Shown piece after piece: positions 17,050-25,042 of a stretch of DNA of 64,000 nucleotides. Every line of letters begins with the position of its first letter. Position 1 is the first letter of the stretch. The translations under genes were made by a program, and so were the position numbers. Below the pieces are notes generated by a model that was not told the origin of the DNA, did no database searches, and saw only the letters and a program-made list of their open reading frames with translations. Origin of the DNA: Microbacterium sp. LWO12-1.2 (GTDB lineage: Bacteria; Actinomycetota; Actinomycetes; Actinomycetales; Microbacteriaceae); NCBI RefSeq assembly GCF_040675875.1, contig NZ_JBEGII010000001.1:2542001-2606000 (forward strand). The letters run 5' to 3'.

Positions 17050-18066
17050 TCAGTCCGACGTGAAGTGCGCGACCTCGTCGGTGAGGCGGTGTCCGCGCTT
17101 GGCTGCGTCGCGTCGAGCCTTGATGACGCTCGCCATAGTCGATACTGCCATGGCTGCGACGATGACACCGAGAGATGTCCAGGTGTTGATCTCAGGCGCC
17201 CAGTCGATGTGCTCGCCGCCGTTGAGGAATGGGAGCTCGTTGACGTGCATGGCGTGGAAGACGAGCTTGACGCCGATGAAGGCGAGGATGAACGCGATGC
17301 CGTATTTGAGGTACTCAAGCCGTTCGAGCAGACCTCCGAGGAGGAAGTACAGCTGGCGCAGACCCATGAGCGCGAAGACGTTGGCGGTGAAGACGATGAA
17401 CGGGCTCTGCGTGATCCCGAAGATCGCGGGGATGGAATCGAGCGCGAAGAGGAGGTCCGTGGTGCCGATGGCGATGAGGACGATGAGCATCGGCGTGAAG
17501 TGCTTGTGGCCGTTCTCGGTCACCTTCAGCTTGATGCCGTTGTACGTGTCGGTGATGCGGATGCGCTTGCGCAGCGCGCGGACGATGAAGCTGTCGGAGT
17601 CGTCGTCTTCGTGGTCACGCAACTGCTGGATAGCAGTCCAGACGAGCCATGCGCCGAAGATGTAGAAGATCCAGGAGAAGTTCTCGATGAGCTGTGCGCC
17701 GAGGAGGATGAAGATGCCTCGCAGGAGCAGCGCGATGATGATCCCAATCATCAGCACTTCCTGCTGGATCTTCTTCGGTACGGAGAAGCGGGCCATGATG
17801 ATGACGAAAACGAACAGGTTGTCGATGGAGAGGCTGTACTCGGTCAGCCATCCTGCGAGGAACTGCCCTGCCCACTCCCCGCCCGCGAAGTTGAGCATCA
17901 GCAGGGCGAACACGAGCGCAAGACCGACGTAGAGGCTCACCCACAGCGTGGCTTCCTTCATGGAGGGTACGTGCGGGCGTCGAACGACGATGAGCAGGTC
18001 GATGATGAGGATCGCGACGAGGGCGACCATCGAACCAATCTCGAAGAGAGGGGGCAGTTCAGGCAT
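17050..18066 (-). CDS. TerC-family integral membrane protein
   Basis: 338 residues with about nine transmembrane segments. The family motifs EYSLSIDNLFVFVIIM and LFALDSIPAIF, with the paired acidic residues in membrane segments, are present. TerC/Alx proteins are linked to manganese efflux and metal loading of exported enzymes, historically tellurite resistance. ATG 18066 follows AAGGAG. It is 26 bases downstream of the gapB-type gene on the same strand, so likely co-transcribed. Confidence 0.95.
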   Translation of the reverse strand: MPELPPLFEIGSMVALVAILIIDLLIVVRRPHVPSMKEATLWVSLYVGLALVFALLMLNFAGGEWAGQFLAGWLTEYSLSIDNLFVFVIIMARFSVPKKIQQEVLMIGIIIALLLRGIFILLGAQLIENFSWIFYIFGAWLVWTAIQQLRDHEDDDSDSFIVRALRKRIRITDTYNGIKLKVTENGHKHFTPMLIVLIAIGTTDLLFALDSIPAIFGITQSPFIVFTANVFALMGLRQLYFLLGGLLERLEYLKYGIAFILAFIGVKLVFHAMHVNELPFLNGGEHIDWAPEINTWTSLGVIVAAMAVSTMASVIKARRDAAKRGHRLTDEVAHFTSD

Positions 18067-18092
18067 CGGAATGCTCCTTGTCTGGTCCGCGC

Positions 18093-19544
18093 CTATGCGG
18101 GGAGGGTCTCGGCCAGCACGCGCTCGCGTGCGGGGATGACGATGGGGTGGATGCCGGCCATGCGTTCGAGGACGCGCACGACCTGGCAGCTGTAGCCGTA
18201 CTCGTTGTCGTACCAGACGTAGAGGGTGAGGTTGACTCCGTCAGCGATGGTCGCGAGCCCGTCGACGATGCCGGCGCGGTGGGAGCCGACGAAGTCGGTC
18301 GACACGATCTCCGGTGATTCGACGTAGTCGATCTGCTGGCGCAAGGGCGAGTGCAATGACACTCGGCGCAGATAGTCGTTGACCTCGTCGCGAGTGACCT
18401 CACGCTGCAGGGTGAGGTTGAGGATGGCGAGGGACACATCCGGGGTGGGCACGCGGATGCTGGATCCGGTGAGTTTTCCTTCCAGCTGAGGAAGTGCTTT
18501 CGCGGCGGCCTTCGCGGCGCCCGTCCCGGTGATGACCATGTTCAGGACCGCGGAACGTCCTCGTCGGTCGCCCTTATGGAAGTTGTCGATGAGGTTCTGG
18601 TCATTGGTGAACGAGTGGACGGTCTCGACGTGTCCCCGTGCGACGCCATAGGCATCGTCGAGTGCTTTCAGCACAGGAGTAATGGCGTTCGTCGTACAGG
18701 ACGCCGCGGAAAGGATCCGATCCGCAGGCTGAATCGTGTCGTCGTTGATGCCGTGGACGATGTTCTTCAGCGGCGTCTTGCCGGGCGCCGTGAGGAGAAC
18801 GCGAGACGCGCCGGGACTGGAGAGATGCTGCGCCAGGCCCTCGTCATCACGCCAGCGGCCAGTGTTGTCCACGACGACCGCGTCGTGGATGCCGTAGCTG
18901 GTGTAGTCGATGGCGGCGGGGTCGTCGGAGTAGATGACCTGCACGCGCACACCGTTGGCGATGAGGACGCTGGCCTCGTGGTCCACCGAGACGGACCCGG
19001 CGAACGGGCCGTGGACGGAGTCGCGCAAGAGGAGGCTGGCGCGCTTGTCGAGGTCGTTGTCCGATCCGCGGCGCACGACGATGGCGCGAAGCCGCAGTCC
19101 GTGCCCGTTGCCGGCCTGGGCGATGAGGATGCGAGCGAGCAGTCTGCCGATTCGGCCGAATCCGTAGAGGACAACGTCCGTGCTTCCGGTTTCGGTGGCA
19201 GGGATCTCAGCAAACAGCGCACTGAGGACGTCAGTCTCAGACGCCGCGACTGCGGCGGCGACGCGGGCGGTGTCGACCGAGGATGGCGCCGGCGCTGCGG
19301 CAAGGAGAGCCTCGAGGACGGAGGCGCTCTGCTCCAGAGCGATGGCGGGGTGCCCCATGCCGGTCGCTCGGTCGTGTGCGGCGATGACGCCAGTCGCCGA
19401 GAGGTTGATGAGGTGATGTCCGTGGATGGATGTCACCACTCCGTGGTCCCGGTAGAGCTTGCCGATGAGAGGGATGAGGTTCTCGGCGACCTCTTCGCGA
19501 CGGACCCAGCTGTTGCGGTGGGATTCGAAGGCGGATTCGGTCAC
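18093..19544 (-). CDS. gap: Glyceraldehyde-3-phosphate dehydrogenase, long GapB type
   Basis: 483 residues, about 140 longer than classical GapA, matching the actinobacterial GapB class (as in Corynebacterium glutamicum). A ~125-residue N-terminal extension precedes the Rossmann motif GFGRIGR. The catalytic Cys lies in SAASCTTNAITPV and the conserved YDNEYGYS is near the C-terminus. GapB-type enzymes work mainly in the gluconeogenic direction, which fits growth on aromatic or organic acids. Probably a core gene. Confidence 0.93.
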   Translation of the reverse strand: MTESAFESHRNSWVRREEVAENLIPLIGKLYRDHGVVTSIHGHHLINLSATGVIAAHDRATGMGHPAIALEQSASVLEALLAAAPAPSSVDTARVAAAVAASETDVLSALFAEIPATETGSTDVVLYGFGRIGRLLARILIAQAGNGHGLRLRAIVVRRGSDNDLDKRASLLLRDSVHGPFAGSVSVDHEASVLIANGVRVQVIYSDDPAAIDYTSYGIHDAVVVDNTGRWRDDEGLAQHLSSPGASRVLLTAPGKTPLKNIVHGINDDTIQPADRILSAASCTTNAITPVLKALDDAYGVARGHVETVHSFTNDQNLIDNFHKGDRRGRSAVLNMVITGTGAAKAAAKALPQLEGKLTGSSIRVPTPDVSLAILNLTLQREVTRDEVNDYLRRVSLHSPLRQQIDYVESPEIVSTDFVGSHRAGIVDGLATIADGVNLTLYVWYDNEYGYSCQVVRVLERMAGIHPIVIPARERVLAETLPA

Positions 19545-19565
19545 GGCTGTTCTCTCGGTCTGGCG

Positions 19566-19928
19566 TCAGTCGATGCTGAGGCGGAAGGCGTGTGCGAGTT
19601 CGGTGATGCGTTGCGCGCGTCCGAGGCGCGGAAGGTCGCTGCCGTCGCGGACGACACCGCCCCGGCTCTCGAAGTCGGCGAGGAAGCCGCGAGCCCAGAC
19701 GACATCGGACCGAGATGGGCTGAAGGACTCGTTGACGACGGTGGGCTGTTCATCGAAAAGACAGAGCTTTCCCGTCATCCCCAAGGACACTCCGACGGCG
19801 GACTGGTCTCGCAAGAGCGCATGCCCCGGCATGACGGTCGGGCCGTCGATGGGTCCGGGCAATCCGCCGATGCGGGAAGCGACGACCAGGCGAGACCTCG
19901 GGTACGCCATAGCGAGGTCGTCGGCACT
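19566..19928 (-). pseudogene. CitE-like (HpcH/HpaI aldolase family) C-terminal fragment
   Basis: About 120 residues homologous to the C-terminal third of citrate-lyase-beta/malyl-CoA-lyase-type proteins: RSRLVVASRIGGLPGPIDGP, GMTGKLCLFDEQPTVVNESFSPS and VVWARGFL. The homology stops at about 19,920; the remaining in-frame codons upstream are antisense to other genes. The N-terminal two thirds of the barrel, with the metal and CoA sites, are missing. It lies just upstream of the gap gene. I read it as a decayed gene cut by the same deletion that beheaded the GntR fragment on the other strand. Confidence 0.65.
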
Positions 19929-20040
19929 TGCTCTTGTAGCTGACGGCGATGTCGAAGGCGCTCGTCGGATGGCCTTCCAGCACGTGATTGACGCGCGGGA
20001 CGAGGCGCTGCGCGCTATCGGCGCGAATCTGGATCGATGA
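19921..20040 (+). pseudogene. Putative GntR/FCD-regulator C-terminal remnant
   Basis: The plus-strand frame reads LALVADGDVEGARRMAFQHVIDAR and ends in a TGA that overlaps the MFS ATG (ATGA). The pattern 'AxxxGDxxxARRMxxxHV' is typical of the last helix of FCD-domain GntR regulators. Upstream in this frame only antisense of the CitE fragment is found, so about 80 percent of the regulator is missing. Short and therefore tentative. Confidence 0.4.
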
Positions 20041-21204
20041 AGCCGTTCGGGCGTCTGTCGCTCGCGTCGCTTCTGCTGCATTCGGCGCTGATCCAGGCCG
20101 CCATCTTCCTCATCCGTCCTACCGCTTCGTATCGAGCACTGGAGCTGGGGGCGCCGCCAGCGGCGCTCGGCGCGATCGGGGCAGCGTTCGCCGTGCTCCC
20201 TCTCCTCTTCGCCGTACCCGCGGGCCTTCTCGCTGACCGCATCGGCTCTCGGCCGATGATCCTCATGGGATCCGTCGTCACACTTGGTGCGGCAGTGACA
20301 TTCCTCTTCTGGGGCGGCGACCTCGTTGGCCTGATAGTCGCGACAGCGGTCCTCGGCGCCGGACACCTGGCGTGTATCGTCGGCCAGCAGAGCGCGGTTG
20401 CCAACACCTCGCGAGGTGGGCGGCTGGACTCGATGTTCGGCTACTACACGTTCATGGCTTCGCTTGGTCAGGCCGCCGGACCGTTGCTGATCCCGCTTGT
20501 CGGGGGCCACGGGCTTACGCCTTCGACGAACGCCCTGCAGCGCGGGAGTGTGCATCGCGGGTGCGCTCGTCGTCTTCGGTGCGCTGATGCGTAACGCGAA
20601 GTCCGAGAAGTCCTTGAACCGCGCCACCGACGGCAACACGTGGTCGATCCTCCGAACCCCAGGCGTCGCCCGGGCTATCGGCACGAGCGCGCTCATCGTC
20701 GCAGCCGTGGACCTCACCGTGGTCTACATCCCGGCGCTGGGCATCGAACGGGAGATGACCGCCGCATCCGTCGGCGCGTTGCTCACCATCCGGGCGGTCG
20801 CGTCGATGCTGTCCAGGCTGTTCCTCGGTCGTGCCGCCGCGCGCATCGGGCGAGCCCGGCTGATGGGGGTGAGCATCGCCATGGCCGCTATCTCGTTCCT
20901 GATCCTCGCCACCCCCGTGCCCGAGTGGGCGATCTTCGCCACGATGGTCACTGTCGGCCTCGGCCTCGGGGTCGGACAGCCGCTGACCATGTCCTGGGTG
21001 ACGGAGCAGGTCCCACCCGGGCGTCGGGGAACAGCCCTTGCGGTGCGCCTGGCCGGGAACCGGTTGAGCCAGGTCGTGCTCCCGTCCGCAGTCGGATCTC
21101 TCGGCAGCATCGCGAGCGCCGGCGCCGTGCTGGGAGTGACGGGCCTGCTGTTGGTCGGCACTTTGGTGCTGATCGGGACCGTGCGTTTCGATGAAGACCC
21201 CTAG
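20037..21204 (+). pseudogene. MFS transporter with internal frameshift
   Basis: Two overlapping frames together encode a standard ~389-residue major facilitator. The first (20037 to about 20,540) carries segments 1-5/6 and the LADRIGSRP loop. The second, shifted by one base, resumes at about 20,525-20,550 (VCIAGALVVFGALMR) and runs to 21204 with the remaining segments and the ARIGRARLMG loop. Within the 20,521-20,550 stretch one base has been gained (or two lost). It is either a real inactivating mutation or a sequencing error. It overlaps the upstream regulator remnant by ATGA, suggesting a former regulator-transporter operon. Confidence 0.75.
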
Positions 21205-21233
21205 CTCCGCCAGCGTGATGCGTATGCCGCCGG

Positions 21234-22175
21234 TCAGGGGACCAGGTTGGCCCTTACCCACTCGCGGAGCGTCGTCGTCCTGATTTCCTGACGGGCATTG
21301 TAGGTAGTTGCCTTATCCCAGGCAACACCGCGCCCCTGCGCGAAGGCGGCACGATACTTCCGCGTCATATCATGAGGGTCGTCGGCGAGTTCCTCCATGA
21401 GCTGAGATTCCGACCACACCCTCAGCGCGAACGGATGTCCGAGCGCGTCCCCGAGCGTCTCGGCGACCTCTCCGTAGGTTACGGTGTCGCCGGCGATGTA
21501 GACGATCTCATTCTGAATTCGAGGTTCAGCGAAGAGGATCTCTGCGGTGAGCGCACCGATATCCTCCGGCGTCGTCACGGTGACGGCGGTCTCTGCTGAC
21601 CCGAGTGCGTTGACGGTGCGACTGGGCAGATCAACCATCCCCGAGCCGGGTTCAAAGAGGTAGTTCATGAACATGCCGGTCGAAATGATCACCCACTCGG
21701 TCTCTTCCTGCGACCGCAGGAGGTCTCGGACATCGAGTTGCGAGTCGAAGATATCCTGGGGGCTTCCGCGACCGATGACATCGAAGTCCACGCCGAACTG
21801 CCAAGGGAAGTACCGGGGTACTTTCGCCGCCAGTGCCGCGTGGGCGACCTTCATGGGAGCGTCGAGGCCCGCGGTGATCCCCGTGCATCCGATGACGGTG
21901 TCGTACCGGGTGAAGATGCTCACAAGCTCGTCGATCGTGTTCTGCACCAGGTCGCCGGGAACAATACCTATCCCCAGATCGCGAATCTCGGCGAGATCGC
22001 GCTGCTTCGCCGGTGCCCCGGAATCGATTGTGGCGGGGCGGAGCAGAACGTCCACCGAGGAGCCTGGGACATCGATGGCGCGGCGCATGACGTTCCGCAG
22101 CACGGGCATGCCTAGCTCTCCTGCTCCGATTACGAGAATTTTCCTGGACTGGCCGTCCCACTCATGTCCTGACAT
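21234..22175 (-). CDS. NmrA-like NAD(P)-binding reductase (isoflavone/aromatic alcohol reductase type)
   Basis: 313 residues from ATG 22175, which follows AAGGAAAGGAG. An N-terminal Rossmann motif GAGELGMPVLRN is followed by the atypical-SDR NmrA core (VIGCTGITAGLDAPMKVAHAAL, YFPWQFGVDFD). Members are NADPH-dependent reductases or redox sensors. It is divergent from a MerR regulator, with a perfect palindrome (22235-22250) in the gap, so it is probably the MerR target. A truncated relative lies at 38054. Confidence 0.85.
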   Translation of the reverse strand: MSGHEWDGQSRKILVIGAGELGMPVLRNVMRRAIDVPGSSVDVLLRPATIDSGAPAKQRDLAEIRDLGIGIVPGDLVQNTIDELVSIFTRYDTVIGCTGITAGLDAPMKVAHAALAAKVPRYFPWQFGVDFDVIGRGSPQDIFDSQLDVRDLLRSQEETEWVIISTGMFMNYLFEPGSGMVDLPSRTVNALGSAETAVTVTTPEDIGALTAEILFAEPRIQNEIVYIAGDTVTYGEVAETLGDALGHPFALRVWSESQLMEELADDPHDMTRKYRAAFAQGRGVAWDKATTYNARQEIRTTTLREWVRANLVP

Positions 22176-22234
22176 CAGTGCTCCTTTCCTTGCGTCTCGC
22201 GTGTCGAGGCGCCTGCATCCAAAGAGCGTAAACT

Positions 22235-22250
22235 TTGACACTAGTGTCAA
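22235..22250. promoter_or_regulatory. MerR-type palindromic operator
   Basis: Perfect 16-bp palindrome, half-sites TTGACACT and AGTGTCAA, between the divergent NmrA-like and MerR genes. MerR proteins typically bind such sites between -35 and -10 elements with long spacers. A related site occurs at 38518-38545. Confidence 0.75.
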
Positions 22251-22282
22251 GGTCAAATCGGGATCGGTAGAGGAGAGTGAGC

Positions 22283-22666
22283 ATGAAGATCAGCGAAGCC
22301 GCGGCCAAGGTCGGGGCGCCTGCAAGGATGCTCCGCTACTACGAGCAGCAAGGCCTCATCGCGGCCTCGCGCTCAGGGAATGGATATCGCGACTACTCGG
22401 AGGAGCAGGTCGAGCATGCCCGCCACGTCCGGGCTCTGGTTGAAGCCGGTCTTTCGACACGCATGATCAAGATCGTCCTGGATATCGAGGCACCGCTCGA
22501 ACGACAGCAGGCGGTTTCGTGCAGCCGTGCGTCAGCCGAGGACCTGGCCCGGGAGTTGCGTGTGGTCGAGAACCGCATCTCGTGCTTGGAGAAGAGCCGC
22601 GATGCCGTGATCCGCTACCTTCGAAGCTCGGAACATTCTGACGTGCTAGCCTCCTTCGCGCGATGA
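22283..22666 (+). CDS. MerR-family transcriptional regulator
   Basis: 127 residues. The N-terminal winged helix KISEAAAKVGAPARMLRYYEQQGLI is diagnostic, followed by a dimerisation helix (residues 80-115) with a leucine-rich heptad pattern. No cysteine cluster of the metal-sensing type is visible near the C-terminus; single Cys residues occur at about 76 and 95. ATG 22283 follows AGGAGA at six bases. Likely regulator of the divergent NmrA-like gene and perhaps of the related fragment at 38054. Confidence 0.93.
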   Translation: MKISEAAAKVGAPARMLRYYEQQGLIAASRSGNGYRDYSEEQVEHARHVRALVEAGLSTRMIKIVLDIEAPLERQQAVSCSRASAEDLARELRVVENRISCLEKSRDAVIRYLRSSEHSDVLASFAR

Positions 22667-22703
22667 AGGAGATCATCCTGCAGATGCGAGCCGCATGATG
22701 CTC

Positions 22704-23051
22704 TCAGCAGATGTACACCTTGCGCAGGGTCTCGGTGACCGTCCACACGGTGCGTTGCCCTTCGGTCAGATACACGATCGATCCAGGACCGACTTCGATC
22801 GCGGTGAGCGGAGGCTCGACGAAGTCGATGCGCGCATGACCGGCCAGCACGACGAAAACTTCGTCGACCTCGATGTCCGATGCCGTGCCGGGCGTCATCT
22901 CCCAGATGCCGACCTCGATCTCACCGAGGGCAGCCAGCGCACGCGTGGCGGTCGTCGGCTGACCGAGCACCACCTCGTCGACAGGCAGCGGCTCGTGCAC
23001 GAGCGGTAGTGCCGCGGCATCCACTCCCGCCCCGGCGGCGAGCAGGCTCAC
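22704..23051 (-). CDS. Small cupin protein (DUF861-like)
   Basis: 115 residues. A single cupin fold: IEVGIWEMTPGTASDIEVDEVFVVLAGHARI and VGPGSIVYLTEGQRTVWTVTETLRKVYI, resembling the Cupin_3/DUF861 family. GTG 23051 overlaps the oxidoreductase stop (GTGA), so the two are translationally coupled. Cupins of this type often accompany amine or polyamine oxidation genes. Function unknown. Confidence 0.85.
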   Translation of the reverse strand: MSLLAAGAGVDAAALPLVHEPLPVDEVVLGQPTTATRALAALGEIEVGIWEMTPGTASDIEVDEVFVVLAGHARIDFVEPPLTAIEVGPGSIVYLTEGQRTVWTVTETLRKVYIC

Positions 23052-24454
23052 GAGTCGAATCCCATGCCGACGGCGTCGAGCGTCCGGAGGAAGAGGTTGC
23101 GCTTTCCCTCGTTGTGATCGGCGCGGTCCATCGCGGCGCGCACGAGGTTGATGCCGATCGCGGCGGCGGGCTCCGGCGGGAACGGGATGGGCTTCTCGCG
23201 CACCATCGCCAGCTCCGTGCGTTCGGTCTGCTCTCCCGAGAGTTCGTCGAGCATGACGTCGGCGGCGAACCGGGCGGCGCCGACGCCGAGCCCCGTGAAG
23301 CCGGTCGCGTAGGCGACCCGTCCCCGGCGGGCGGTGCCGAAGAAAGCGCAGAACCGGCTCGACGAGTCGATGGCGCCCGCCCAGCGGTGCGTGAAGCGCA
23401 GCCCTTCGAGCTGCGGGAACGTCGTGAAGAAGTGCGAGGCGAGTCTGCGGTGGCTCTCCATCCGGTCCTCGTACTCGGGGCGCACCTTGCCGCCGAAGTG
23501 ATACACGGCGTCGTAGCCGCCGAAGAGGATCCGGTTGTCGGCGGTGAGGCGGTAGTAGTGGAACTGGTTGGCGCTGTCTGCGAGGCCCTGGCGGTTCGAC
23601 CAGCCGATCGACGTGAGCTGTTCGTCGCTCAGCGGTTCGCTCATCAGCACGTAGTCGTACACGGGGACGGTCATGAGCCGATTGCGCCTGAGGAGCGACG
23701 GGAAGACGTTCGTGGCGAGCGCGACGTCGTCGGCGATCACGCGTCCGCCGTCGCGGGTGACGACGGTCATCGGTCCCGTGCCGTCGCCCTCGATGCCTCG
23801 CACGAGCGAGTGCTCGAAGATCTCGACGCCCAGGTCGGCGGCGACCCGCGCGAGCTCGAGGCCGAGCTTCGCGGGATGCACGAGCGCCGTGGCATCGCGG
23901 TCCCACGCGCCGGCGAGGAAGGTCGGCGAATGCACTTCGGCCTGCACGGCCTCGCGGTCGAGGAAGCCGTCCTCCTCGCGGAGCCAGTCGACCTGATGAC
24001 GTTCGACGGCGAGCGTGATCGCGCCGGTGCGTTCGAAGTCGGCATCCATCCCGTATCGCTCCACGGTCCGGGCGATGCCGTCGAGGTTCTCGAGTCCGAG
24101 CTCCTCGAGTCGGTCAATCTCCTGCGGCCAGCGGGTCAGTCCGTTCTCGTGGCCGTGCGTGAGGCTCGCCTCGCAGAAGCCGCCGTTGCGGCCGGAGGCC
24201 GCCCACGCGATGCGCGACGCCTCGAGCAGCACGACCCGGCGCTGCGGGTCGCGCTCCTTCGCACGCACCGCGGTCCACAGTCCTGCGTACCCGCCGCCGA
24301 CGATCACGAGATCGGCGGACACCGGGCCGGTGAGCGCCGGATGCGTCGGCCGCTCGACGTCGTCGAGCCAGAAGACGCTCAGCGCCGTCCCCTGCAGAGA
24401 CGCGTCGATGACGGCATCCGAGGGGCGCTGGCGTTCGAAGACGGTGGTTCCCAT
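23048..24454 (-). CDS. FAD-dependent amine oxidoreductase (DAO family, PuuB-like)
   Basis: 468 residues. The dinucleotide-binding motif VGGGYAGLWTA lies near residue 55, followed by SGRNGGFC and, near the C-terminus, GFTGLGVGAARFAADVM, which are typical of gamma-glutamylputrescine oxidase-like DAO proteins. It would oxidise an amine to an aldehyde with release of ammonia and peroxide. ATG 24454 follows AAGGAGA. The aldehyde dehydrogenase at 25043 would take the product, and the AsnC regulator lies between them. Substrate (putrescine derivative or other amine) is inferred from family and neighbours. Confidence 0.85.
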   Translation of the reverse strand: MGTTVFERQRPSDAVIDASLQGTALSVFWLDDVERPTHPALTGPVSADLVIVGGGYAGLWTAVRAKERDPQRRVVLLEASRIAWAASGRNGGFCEASLTHGHENGLTRWPQEIDRLEELGLENLDGIARTVERYGMDADFERTGAITLAVERHQVDWLREEDGFLDREAVQAEVHSPTFLAGAWDRDATALVHPAKLGLELARVAADLGVEIFEHSLVRGIEGDGTGPMTVVTRDGGRVIADDVALATNVFPSLLRRNRLMTVPVYDYVLMSEPLSDEQLTSIGWSNRQGLADSANQFHYYRLTADNRILFGGYDAVYHFGGKVRPEYEDRMESHRRLASHFFTTFPQLEGLRFTHRWAGAIDSSSRFCAFFGTARRGRVAYATGFTGLGVGAARFAADVMLDELSGEQTERTELAMVREKPIPFPPEPAAAIGINLVRAAMDRADHNEGKRNLFLRTLDAVGMGFDS

Positions 24455-24483
24455 GAATCTCTCCTTGTTTCCGGGCCGCGCGG

Positions 24484-24951
24484 TCAGCGCGTACCCCAGT
24501 TGTAGAGGTCTTTGTAGAGGCCGGCGTAGAGCAGGCTCTCGGTGTGGATGACGCCGGGGATGGTGCGGATGCGGGTGGCGATGAGGTCGAGCAGATGGGC
24601 GTCGCTCTCGCACACCGCTTCGACGAGGATGTCGTAGGTGCCGAGGGTCACGACCACGTAGGCGAGTTCGGTGATCTCGGTCAGCTGCTCCGCGACCGCA
24701 CGGGGGTCGCCGGTGACGCGGATGCCGATCATCGACATGCGCTTGAAGCCGAGCTGCATCGGGTCGGTGACGGCGACGATCTGGATGATGCCCGCCTCCG
24801 TCATCCGCTGCACGCGCTGCCGGGCCGCGGCCTCGCTGAGCCCGACCTCGCGGCCGATCTCGGCGTAGGGGCGCCGGCCGTCCTCCTGCAGCAGCTCGAC
24901 GATCCGCTTCGAGATGTCATCAAGGACTGGCTGTTTCGTTGCGGCACTCAT
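24484..24951 (-). CDS. Lrp/AsnC-family regulator
   Basis: 155 residues. N-terminal winged helix (LDDISKRIVELLQEDGRRPYAEIGREVGLSEAAARQRVQRM) and a C-terminal RAM/Lrp ligand-binding domain (VVTLGTYDILVEAVCESDAHLLDLI). It is divergent from the aldehyde dehydrogenase and directly upstream of the FAD oxidase on its own strand, so it probably controls both. Two ATTCGCAA repeats in the intergenic gap are candidate binding sites. Confidence 0.93.
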   Translation of the reverse strand: MSAATKQPVLDDISKRIVELLQEDGRRPYAEIGREVGLSEAAARQRVQRMTEAGIIQIVAVTDPMQLGFKRMSMIGIRVTGDPRAVAEQLTEITELAYVVVTLGTYDILVEAVCESDAHLLDLIATRIRTIPGVIHTESLLYAGLYKDLYNWGTR

Positions 24952-24978
24952 GTGATGATATTGACAGCATCTTCCAAC

Positions 24979-25029
24979 ATTCGCAACCGATTCCATTGCG
25001 TAGCCCCCGTAGAACTTCCGTATTCGCAA
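24979..25029. repeat. ATTCGCAA direct repeats in the AsnC/ALDH promoter gap
   Basis: The octamer ATTCGCAA occurs at 24979-24986 and 25022-25029, 43 bases apart (about four helical turns), in the gap between the divergent AsnC and aldehyde dehydrogenase genes. Compatible with Lrp-type wrapping; not proven. Confidence 0.4.
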
Positions 25030-25042
25030 TATTGTGGCTACT

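Noticed and set aside
16960-17060. Peptide-like frame RYPEELLGDIDAIHPMLDTL downstream of the lactonase
   Set aside because: Looks protein-like over about 20 residues only, has no start or upstream continuation, and runs into the antisense of TerC; most likely chance.
22880-24505. 541-codon plus-strand frame over the FAD oxidoreductase
   Set aside because: Composition dominated by Arg, Val, Glu and Ala with no recognisable domain; mirrors the third codon positions of the minus-strand gene.
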